Below, one piece after another: positions 6,899-11,759 of a DNA stretch of 11,759 nt (position 1 is its first letter; each line of letters begins with the position of its first letter). Under the pieces are notes generated by a model. That model was not told the origin of the DNA. It worked only from the letters and a program-made list of their open reading frames with translations, and ran no database searches. This DNA is from an uncultured bacterium (GTDB lineage Bacteria > Patescibacteriota > Minisyncoccia > Moranbacterales > GWC2-37-73), in contig CAIJXA010000060.1 of assembly GCA_903824515.1 (NCBI GenBank), positions 1 through 11,759 on the forward strand, in the 5' to 3' direction. The translations under genes and the position numbers were made by a program.

Positions 6899-7428
6899 TT
6901 GCAAAAAAGATAATATTTTTCGATGGCGACGGAACGCTGTGGTATCCAAAGAAAACAAAATATCAAAAGAAACCGCACTGGATATATGCCCTTGGCGGAA
7001 CTCTTGATTTTTATTGTGGGCTCCTAGCCATAACCCCAACAACGTTGGACACGCTAAAAAAATTGAAGGAGCGCGGAATCATCACAGTCATTCTCTCGAC
7101 CCATCCACACACTCCTAAAGAAGCTGACACTATTATCAAGCACAAAGTTTCCCACTTCAAACTCAATGAATTTTTTGATGAAATACACGCAACGAGAGAA
7201 CGCCAAGAATCCAAGGGTGAATTCATTGTCAGAATCCTCAAAAAGCACAAAATCCCCAAAAACAGAGCTTTGATGATTGGCGACAGCTACCGTTGGGATT
7301 ACAAACCAGCAAGAAATGTCGGGGTCGATGCCTTGCTGATTGCGTCTGATTATCAAAAAAGTGACACACAAGGAAAAAGAATACAAAGGACTATTGAAAA
7401 ATTGAGCGAGGTTTTGAAATACATATAG
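6895..7428 (+). CDS. HAD-superfamily phosphatase (MDP-1/HAD-III-like)
   Basis: A 177-residue HAD hydrolase. Motif I is FFDGDGTLW, with the nucleophile D10 and acid/base D12. Motif II is VILSTH with S68. A lysine at 107 is the likely motif III residue. Motif IV is MIGDSYRWD with D130 and D135. The small cap and the DGDGTLW sequence recall magnesium-dependent phosphatase-1 and related HAD-III enzymes, which hydrolyse phosphate esters on small molecules, sugars or proteins. The substrate cannot be told from sequence. The ATG overlaps the stop of the HD-kinase gene (ATGA at 6895-6898), so translation is probably coupled and the two act in the same process. It is the last gene of the + strand run and is convergent with the glycosyltransferase gene 49 bp away. 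Confidence 0.87.
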   Translation: MIAKKIIFFDGDGTLWYPKKTKYQKKPHWIYALGGTLDFYCGLLAITPTTLDTLKKLKERGIITVILSTHPHTPKEADTIIKHKVSHFKLNEFFDEIHATRERQESKGEFIVRILKKHKIPKNRALMIGDSYRWDYKPARNVGVDALLIASDYQKSDTQGKRIQRTIEKLSEVLKYI

Positions 7429-7477
7429 GAATATTGGTGGAGCTTTATTAATAGCAAATATTAAAAAACACCAACCC

Positions 7478-8710
7478 TTATCTTTCCAAAATCTCCGCCA
7501 CTTCCCTCGCGCATTTTTCCCAAGAAAATCTTTGGACATTTTCAAGACCTTTCTCGATAAGGTCTTTTTTGAAAGGTTGATTTGAGATTATTTTATAGAT
7601 TGCTTCGGCAATTTCTTCGGGACGCTGAGGATTAACCAAAAGGGCGCTACTTTCAGCAACTTCTACTATAGAGGAATTGTTCGAAGCCACCACTGGGCAA
7701 CCGACACTCTGCGCTTCCAAGATCGGAATGCCAAAACCTTCATATTGCGTCGGGAAAACAAACACTTCGGCCTTTTTCAAAAGTTCCCATTTTTCCTGCT
7801 CAGAGACAAAACCCAATTCAATAACATCTTCCTTAAATTTGAAATTTGATATTTGATATTTGATATTTTCCCAGCCATATCCAGGTTTCCCTGCCAAAAC
7901 TAATTTATGAGGAATTTCGTATTTCTCTTTTAAAATTTCAAAAGCCTTAACAATATTGCCAATATTTTTCCGCTCTTCGATGCGGCCGATAAATAATAAA
8001 TAGGGATAATTATCAGTAACCAGTAATCGGTAATCGGTAACTGAAGCTTGGTGGCTGACTTTTTTTATTTCCTGATTACTGATGACTGATGACTGATTGC
8101 TGTCTGAATTTTTCTGATTACTAATTACTAATGAAACACTTGCCAACGAGGCAGACTGATGACTATTCTCACAGCCCTCATAAATAACTTTTATCTTATT
8201 TTCAGCAACGCCATACAATTTCATCAAATCTTTTTTTGTATTTTCCGAAACTGAAATAATTTCACTTGCCCAAAGGCAAGATTTTTTGATAGAAACTTTC
8301 ATGTACAATCGTTCCCAAAAAGAATAAGCCTGTGGACAAAACTCGTATTCTAGGCCGTGAATTGTTACGATTGTCTTTTTAGCGTGAACAATGGGCACGG
8401 TGTGCGCTGGGATAAATAAAACGTCGACAGGATGAAAAAGCATCTCCAAGGAAAGACCAGCCTGAGTCCAAAAAAATGGCCATTTAATAATTTTTATTTT
8501 CCAACTTTTAGGAAGTTCAAAATCCAACCTAGGGACTAAGTCCCCATTTGGGGACTTAGTCCCTAGATTGGTAGCAGATTTTCGCACGTACAAAACAACC
8601 TGTTGATCATGTAAAACAACGGTCAGGTTTTTAATGACTTGGTAAGCATACTCTTCAATCCCGGTTCGATTTTCTAAAAACGCCCGCGAGGCGTCGATAC
8701 CAATTTTCAT
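7478..8710 (-). CDS. Family 4 glycosyltransferase (GT-B fold) with repeat-derived insertions
   Basis: A 410-residue cytoplasmic GT-B glycosyltransferase of the GT4 type. It would transfer a sugar from a nucleotide sugar to an envelope glycan or lipid acceptor. The N-terminal domain starts MKIGIDASRA and includes TGIEEYA, close to the usual acceptor loop, and IHGLEYE at 118-124. The C-terminal donor domain starts at YLLFIGRIEERKN (237-249), a typical GT4 hinge, and has the E-x7-E motif EGFGIPILE (324-332) with the downstream GCPVVASN. Three stretches look like repeat DNA read in frame: 49-61 (a perfect palindrome), 183-234 (a Ser/Asn/Gln-rich linker exactly between the two domains) and about 283-293. 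The conserved motifs are undisturbed, so the enzyme may still work. The donor and acceptor are unknown. Confidence 0.9.
   Translation of the reverse strand: MKIGIDASRAFLENRTGIEEYAYQVIKNLTVVLHDQQVVLYVRKSATNLGTKSPNGDLVPRLDFELPKSWKIKIIKWPFFWTQAGLSLEMLFHPVDVLFIPAHTVPIVHAKKTIVTIHGLEYEFCPQAYSFWERLYMKVSIKKSCLWASEIISVSENTKKDLMKLYGVAENKIKVIYEGCENSHQSASLASVSLVISNQKNSDSNQSSVISNQEIKKVSHQASVTDYRLLVTDNYPYLLFIGRIEERKNIGNIVKAFEILKEKYEIPHKLVLAGKPGYGWENIKYQISNFKFKEDVIELGFVSEQEKWELLKKAEVFVFPTQYEGFGIPILEAQSVGCPVVASNNSSIVEVAESSALLVNPQRPEEIAEAIYKIISNQPFKKDLIEKGLENVQRFSWEKCAREVAEILER
7845..7869. repeat. TTTGATA tandem repeat within the glycosyltransferase gene
   Basis: Three exact 7-bp units at 7845-7851, 7852-7858 and 7859-7865, plus a partial unit. 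Read on the - strand it gives the segment IKYQISNFKF near residues 283-292, a loop between donor-domain elements. It resembles the AATTTGAAATTT-type microrepeats found between genes elsewhere in the window. Confidence 0.6.
8009..8164. repeat. GATTACT-type repeat cluster inside the glycosyltransferase gene
   Basis: Clustered degenerate copies of a 7-bp unit (TAATCGG, TGATTAC, TGATGAC and similar) within the coding frame. The same family occurs between genes at 11251-11277. On the - strand it encodes the low-complexity linker at residues 183-234 (VISNQ, SDSNQ, VTDYRLLVTDN), which joins the two Rossmann-like domains where extra length would be tolerated. Confidence 0.6.
8529..8566. repeat. Perfect 17-bp-arm palindrome inside the glycosyltransferase gene
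   Basis: The arms are 8529-8545 and 8550-8566, with a 4-nt loop ATTT. The arm starts CTAGGGACTAAG and ends GTCCCC. It encodes residues 49-61 of the glycosyltransferase in frame. The length and perfection of the arms suggest a mobile palindromic repeat. It is not followed by a T-tract and lies mid-gene, so it is not a terminator. Confidence 0.75.
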
Positions 8711-8716
8711 ATAGCC

Positions 8717-8848
8717 GATACGAAACTACGAAATTAATACGAATCTACGAACAAAATGGAGCGATACGAAACTACGAAATTAATACGAATCTACGAACAA
8801 AATGGAGCGATACGAAACTACGAAACATACATAAATCTACAAACAATC
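8717..8848. repeat. 46-bp tandem repeat, two exact units and a diverged third
   Basis: Unit 1 (8717-8762) and unit 2 (8763-8808) are identical, each starting GATACGAAACTACG and ending AAAATGGAGC. A third, diverged unit starts at 8809 and runs into the 3' end of the GxxExxY gene, whose stop codon (8837-8839) lies in it. Each unit contains the TACGAAACTACGAA and TACGAATCTACGAA submotifs that also form the inverted repeat at 9244-9281. Confidence 0.85.
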
Positions 8849-9229
8849 ATTCAAAACTCTTTTTGTTTTAATAAAATCATCTCTAAAATTAACAATCAAT
8901 CCTAATTTTTTATTAGTATCTATTAAATATCTCTTTGTTTGATAAAAATCTTCTTTTGTAATAAATTTTTTTGCCTTAATTTCCAGGATAATACAATCAT
9001 TTATGATAAAGTCTAGGATATTTCTAGTAAATTCACTCTCTTTATATATTCTGTTTTCTCTAATATAACTAAGACCTTTTTCTTTTAAGCATTTTTCTAT
9101 TTCATCACCATACTGCCTTTCTTTACTATACCTTCCAATTCTTTTATGAATATCAAAAAATATTCCATTCAACATGTAAGATAATTCTGGATACATTATT
9201 TTTACATCTTTTTTTACTTGTCCCTTCAT
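8837..9229 (-). CDS. GxxExxY family protein (PDDEXK_3-like), function unproven
   Basis: A 130-residue protein of the GxxExxY family, which has a PD-(D/E)xK nuclease-like fold. The name-giving region is GRYSKERQY (32-40), keeping E37 and Y40 but with Y where the second G is usual, a variant I associate with CPR genomes. The nuclease core is visible: D73 in RNILDFII, E83 and K85 in ILEIKAKK, then Q97 in YQTKRYL, and the typical end LGLIVNFRDD...KTKRV. All putative catalytic residues are kept. The cellular role of the family is not established. It lies between inverted repeats, and its stop codon is within a repeat unit, which suggests gene and repeats move together. The start at 9229 has no good ribosome binding site; M12 (MYPELSY) is an alternative start. 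Confidence 0.85.
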   Translation of the reverse strand: MKGQVKKDVKIMYPELSYMLNGIFFDIHKRIGRYSKERQYGDEIEKCLKEKGLSYIRENRIYKESEFTRNILDFIINDCIILEIKAKKFITKEDFYQTKRYLIDTNKKLGLIVNFRDDFIKTKRVLNDCL

Positions 9230-9243
9230 TTTTATTTTTTTGA

Positions 9244-9281
9244 TTTCGTAGATTCGTATCTGTTTCGTAGTTTCGCATCGG
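9244..9281. repeat. Inverted copy of the TACGAAACTACGAA repeat at the other end of the GxxExxY unit
   Basis: A single copy reading TTTCGTAGATTCGTATC and on to CGCATCGG. It is the reverse complement of the left-end repeat with about four mismatches in 37. It ends 4 bp before the mreB stop codon. Confidence 0.8.
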
Positions 9282-9285
9282 TCAT

Positions 9286-10293
9286 TTATTTTGCTAGCAT
9301 TATGGTGCGTTTGTACACCTCCAAATTATCCAAGGCAATTCCAATCCCTTTGATGACACAAAAAAGTGGATCATCGGCGACGTAACAAGGTACGCCAATA
9401 GTTTTCGTAATAAGCTGATCAAGATTTCGCAGCAGCGCCCCACCGCCAGAAAGAATCATGCCTTTATCCATAATGTCCGCTGCCAGCTCTGGAGGAGTTT
9501 CCTGAAAAACTTTTTTAATGGCGTTAATTACTTCGCGCAGTTCGTCTTGCAACGCTTCCGTAATTTCATTAGAAGAAATCTTAACCGTCTTTGGCAAACC
9601 GCCCATTAAATCGCGTCCGCGAATTTCCATGTGCTCTTCTTTAACTTGACCAATCGCACTCCCGATTTCTTTTTTGATATCTTCGGCCGTGCGGTCGCCA
9701 ATGGCTAAGCCGTATTTTCGTTTAATATAATCCGAGATGGCTTGATCAAAACGATTGCCACCCACACGGGCGCTGTGAGCCGCTACAATCCCGCCCAAGG
9801 AAATCACCGCGATCTCAGAGGTTCCACCCCCAATGTTGATAATCATATTACCTTGCGCGTTGTGGATTGGAATCCCTGCCCCAATAGCTGCCAAGAGTGG
9901 CTCTTTTACAACGTAAGCCGATTTTGCCCCAGCCTTGACCGCAGCGTCAATTACTGCGCGACGCTCAGTTGAGGTTACGCCAGCTGGAATTGAAATCATA
10001 ATCTCCGGGCGCACAATGCGAATCTTGCCCATTACTTTATTAATAAAATAACGCAGCATCGCCTCAGTCACGCGGTAATCTGCAATCACGCCATCTTTCA
10101 TGGGCCTGGATGCGACAATATTGTCTGGGGTTCGGCCAAGCATTTCCCTGGCTTGATTGCCCACTGCCAAAACAATATTTTCCGTCGGCGAAACCGCCAC
10201 CACGGATGGTTCATTAATCACAATGCCCTTCCCTGGAATAAAAACCAAGGTGTTGGCCGTGCCAAGATCGATTCCAATTTTTCTGATAAACAT
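9286..10293 (-). CDS. mreB: Rod-shape-determining protein MreB (bacterial actin homologue)
   Basis: A 335-residue actin-fold ATPase that forms membrane-associated filaments and directs the elongation machinery for peptidoglycan synthesis. Seen in order: phosphate-1 loop IGIDLGTANT (6-15), ISIPAGVTSTERRA (about 100-113), phosphate-2 INIGGGTSEIAVI, RVGGNRFDQAI, and the adenosine motif MILSGGGALLRNLD near 290. Length matches the family. I start it at 10293 (MFIRKIGIDLG). The in-frame ATG at 10338 would add 15 residues (IRNSKFEIQNSSSS) encoded by a 14-bp tandem repeat and is unlikely. No mreC or mreD follows; the next DNA downstream is the GxxExxY unit. No strong ribosome binding site is visible at either start. 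Confidence 0.97.
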   Translation of the reverse strand: MFIRKIGIDLGTANTLVFIPGKGIVINEPSVVAVSPTENIVLAVGNQAREMLGRTPDNIVASRPMKDGVIADYRVTEAMLRYFINKVMGKIRIVRPEIMISIPAGVTSTERRAVIDAAVKAGAKSAYVVKEPLLAAIGAGIPIHNAQGNMIINIGGGTSEIAVISLGGIVAAHSARVGGNRFDQAISDYIKRKYGLAIGDRTAEDIKKEIGSAIGQVKEEHMEIRGRDLMGGLPKTVKISSNEITEALQDELREVINAIKKVFQETPPELAADIMDKGMILSGGGALLRNLDQLITKTIGVPCYVADDPLFCVIKGIGIALDNLEVYKRTIMLAK

Positions 10294-10303
10294 ACTACTT
10301 GAA

Positions 10304-10331
10304 GAATTTTGAATTTCGAATTTTGAATTTC
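10304..10331. repeat. 14-bp tandem repeat in front of mreB
   Basis: GAATTTTGAATTTC twice (10304-10317 and 10318-10331), followed by GAAT. It lies immediately upstream of the mreB start and explains the spurious N-terminal extension of the open frame. Confidence 0.8.
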
Positions 10332-10338
10332 GAATCAA

Positions 10339-10632
10339 TTTCTAATAAATAAAGCTCTACTTATAATTCATTTTTAAATTCAGCCACCTCACCTGCCCCG
10401 TGTTTAAATTCTTCTCCCATATAATTTTGAAAATTAAAAATCTTCTGTCATGCTAAGCAAGTTCCCTCCAAAGGCGGACGGGCAGGATGACATTTTTAGA
10501 TATTAGGAATTAGGAATTAGACCCTTGTCGGTTCAATGTCTCCGACTTGAGCCGCATTTTTCTTGATTCCAAATGCATTCCCAATTCAGGCTAGAGACAC
10601 TGAGTCAATATTTAAAATATAATAATTATTTT
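10339..10632. other. Intergenic region between the Nudix gene and mreB
   Basis: No gene seen. It contains a degenerate inverted repeat starting TGTCATGCT (10446-10454) and ending AGGATGACA (10484-10492), related to the better-preserved copy at 11119-11205. It also has a short tandem of ATTAGGA (10502-10520). It should contain the mreB promoter, but I could not pick out a convincing -35/-10 pair on the - strand. Confidence 0.5.
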
Positions 10633-11094
10633 TCACAACTTTATATATTTTTTCTCGAGATAATTCTTAATTGGCTCTCGAGTTGTCTGTGTGATTTTTT
10701 TTGGCAGGTTATCCAATGCAAACCACTTTATTTCATCACACTTATGCGGTTCGAGATTTTTAACTTCGCCCTTTTTTACACTAGCCAGATAATTAAAAGC
10801 GACCCAGTGCTGACCTTCTTTCTTAATTATATGATCCGTGTGTGGCAAACTTCCCCAGATATCTATTTCAATCCCAATCTCTTCTTTTATTTCGCGCTTC
10901 ATCGCCATAATAACTTTTTCAGCATATTCAACCGTTCCTCCTGGCTTTGACCACCATCCAGCTTCATTCTTGGCATTTTTCCCGCGCTTCATCAATAAAA
11001 CTTCTTTCTTTTTATTTAAAATAAGAACTCCTCCGCCAACTCCGATATAATCCCTTCCAACCTTGCACTGACATTTTTCAAATTCTTTTTCCAT
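10633..11094 (-). CDS. Nudix hydrolase
   Basis: A 153-residue Nudix protein that would cleave a nucleoside diphosphate linked to another group, using divalent metal. The Nudix box G-x5-E-x7-REUxEExGU is complete at residues 53-75 (GGTVEYAE...REIKEEIGI), preceded by the usual strand GVGGGVLILNKKKEVLLMKRG and the WWSKPGG turn. The end segment CDEIKWFALDNLP is also typical. Substrate (oxidised nucleotide, nucleotide sugar, NADH or dinucleotide) cannot be inferred. Two cysteines near the N-terminus (C8, C10) have no partner pair that would suggest a zinc site. It is flanked on both sides by repeat-rich intergenic DNA and so is probably its own transcription unit. Confidence 0.93.
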   Translation of the reverse strand: MEKEFEKCQCKVGRDYIGVGGGVLILNKKKEVLLMKRGKNAKNEAGWWSKPGGTVEYAEKVIMAMKREIKEEIGIEIDIWGSLPHTDHIIKKEGQHWVAFNYLASVKKGEVKNLEPHKCDEIKWFALDNLPKKITQTTREPIKNYLEKKYIKL

Positions 11095-11118
11095 AAATCT
11101 TGAAATTTAAAAATAATT

Positions 11119-11205
11119 TGTCATGCTGAACTTGTTTCAGCATCTGTTTTCTTAGTCTCATTATGCTACCTGTAACCGAGATCCTGAAACAAGTTCAGGA
11201 TGACA
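11119..11205. repeat. Nested inverted repeat (TGTCATGCTGAACTTG family)
   Basis: Arms 11119-11144 and 11180-11205 are reverse complements at about 24 of 26 positions. Each arm is itself a hairpin (ATGCTGAA/TTCAGCAT; ATCCTGAA/TTCAGGAT), and the within-arm changes compensate each other. The transcript could fold as one long stem or two shorter ones. It lies between murA and the Nudix gene. It could stop transcription, but neither arm is followed by a long T-tract on the - strand. Confidence 0.75.
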
Positions 11206-11250
11206 TTTTGATAATTATTAGTTGTAGGCTAACAGCTACTTTATTTCAAG

Positions 11251-11277
11251 TTACTGATTACTGATTACTGATTACTA
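11251..11277. repeat. GATTACT 7-bp tandem repeat
   Basis: TTACTGA repeated three times plus a partial unit, directly downstream of the murA stop codon. It belongs to the same family as the coding repeat at 8009-8164. Confidence 0.8.
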
Positions 11278-11278
11278 T

Positions 11279-11759
11279 TTATCCTTCCATCCTCTTGATA
11301 TCCGCTCCCAACAGCTGCAAGCGCTCCTCGATTCTTTCATATCCCCTATCAACCTGGTAAATTTCGTCAATCGTTGTTGTTCCCTTAGCGCAAAGGGCGG
11401 CAATAATCAGCGAGGCGCCGGCGCGCAAATCGAAACTTTTAATCGCGCTCCCTTTTAACTTCGTTGGTCCCGTAATAACGGCCTGATGCGGGTTTAAAAC
11501 TTTAGCCCGAGCGCCCATTTTTTCCAGTTCGCTTAAATAATTAAAGCGTCCTTCGAAAATCGTATCGAAAATTAACGTCTCACCCAAAGCCTGGGTAGCT
11601 AAAACGCCCAGCGGTTGTTGGACATCTGAAGGAACGCCTGGATAAGTTCGCGTATCAATTTTCTCAACGGCGACTAAATTTTCATTCGGAATAACTTCAA
11701 TAGCATCCTCCTCTATTTTAAAATCGGCGCCAAATTGTCGCAGTCTTTCCAAGACAATA
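11279..11759 (-). CDS. murA: UDP-N-acetylglucosamine 1-carboxyvinyltransferase, C-terminal part (cut by the window edge)
   Basis: The last 160 residues of MurA, the enzyme that transfers enolpyruvate from phosphoenolpyruvate to UDP-GlcNAc in the first committed step of peptidoglycan synthesis. Recognisable parts are TRTYPGVPSDVQQPLG (the YPG-P-(T/S)D-Q segment containing the conserved catalytic-site Asp), FDLRAGASLIIAAL (the DLRAG motif near the C-terminus of all MurA proteins) and YQVDRGYERIEERLQLLGADIKR at the end. The reading frame stays open to the window edge (…IVLERLRQFGAD), so the start lies outside. Together with mreB it implies a peptidoglycan-containing cell that elongates. Confidence 0.95.
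   Translation of the reverse strand, partial: IVLERLRQFGADFKIEEDAIEVIPNENLVAVEKIDTRTYPGVPSDVQQPLGVLATQALGETLIFDTIFEGRFNYLSELEKMGARAKVLNPHQAVITGPTKLKGSAIKSFDLRAGASLIIAALCAKGTTTIDEIYQVDRGYERIEERLQLLGADIKRMEG

Larger units (their letters stand above)
8715..9281. mobile_element. Putative small mobile unit: GxxExxY gene between inverted repeats
   Basis: Positions 8715-8751 and the reverse complement of 9245-9281 agree at about 33 of 37 positions, each beginning CCGAT(A/G)CGAAACTACG on its outer edge. Between them is a single gene for a GxxExxY nuclease-fold protein. The left repeat is amplified as a 46-bp tandem. The unit sits in the short gap between mreB and a glycosyltransferase gene. There is no transposase, so it would be non-autonomous or would spread through its own nuclease. 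I did not find a clear target-site duplication. Confidence 0.5.

Noticed and set aside
7434..7474. TTGGTG...CACCAA inverted repeat between the convergent HAD and glycosyltransferase genes, as a bidirectional terminator
   Set aside because: The stem is only 6 bp, the loop is 29 nt, and there is no T-tract in the right place on either strand.
7054..7545. A - strand frame of 163 codons over the HAD phosphatase gene
   Set aside because: It is antisense to a gene with intact HAD motifs and overlaps the end of the glycosyltransferase gene; it has no family resemblance.
8715..9281. The TACGAAACTACGAA repeats as a CRISPR array
   Set aside because: The units are directly adjacent without unique spacers, one copy is inverted, and no cas genes are near.
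10573..10950. A + strand frame overlapping the Nudix gene
   Set aside because: It is the antisense shadow of the Nudix gene, which has a full motif. The predicted residues have no recognisable family.

Overview
The window most likely comes from a Candidate Phyla Radiation (Patescibacteria) genome, Parcubacteria-like, assembled from a metagenome. This is an inference from several things: AT-rich DNA with short intergenic gaps, weak ribosome binding sites, a GxxExxY protein of the subfamily I associate with that group, and many small palindromic and tandem repeats, some of them read in frame inside a gene. There is no rRNA, tRNA or other taxonomic marker gene apart from mreB and murA, so the assignment is moderate.

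Left part (1-2600): two imperfect palindromes, 17-144 and 2497-2594, have the layout of integron attC recombination sites. Each has R'' (RYYYAAC), a perfect L''/L' stem of 10-11 bp, and R' (GTTRRRY). Between their predicted cut points lies an AT-rich two-gene cassette on the + strand: a PD-(D/E)xK type II restriction endonuclease (351-1130) and a beta-class DNA methyltransferase (1139-2329). The attC right halves and the leader that follows each site are similar to each other, so the restriction-modification genes sit between direct repeats of about 170-180 bp. No integron integrase lies in the window.

Middle part (2680-7430): a + strand run of four genes that all carry phosphate-chemistry or phospho-signalling domains. 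They are a large protein whose C-terminus resembles histidine phosphatase but lacks the N-terminal RHG motif, a receiver-domain protein with no output domain, an unusual fusion of an HD phosphohydrolase to an APH/choline-kinase-like kinase, and a HAD phosphatase overlapping it by 4 bp. The first gene follows the second attC and a copy of the cassette leader, so it may be cassette-borne, but I see no closing attC after it. The function of the cluster is not known to me.

Right part (7478-11759): all genes are on the - strand and look like ordinary cell-envelope and housekeeping genes: a family 4 glycosyltransferase, mreB, a Nudix hydrolase and the 3' part of murA. Between the glycosyltransferase and mreB lies a 567-bp unit in which a GxxExxY gene is bounded by inverted repeats of about 37 bp, one end of which is tandemly amplified. 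It looks like a small, possibly nuclease-propagated mobile unit. Repeats of several families fill the intergenic spaces. Three of them (a 17-bp-arm palindrome, a GATTACT-type repeat and a TTTGATA tandem repeat) are embedded in frame in the glycosyltransferase gene.
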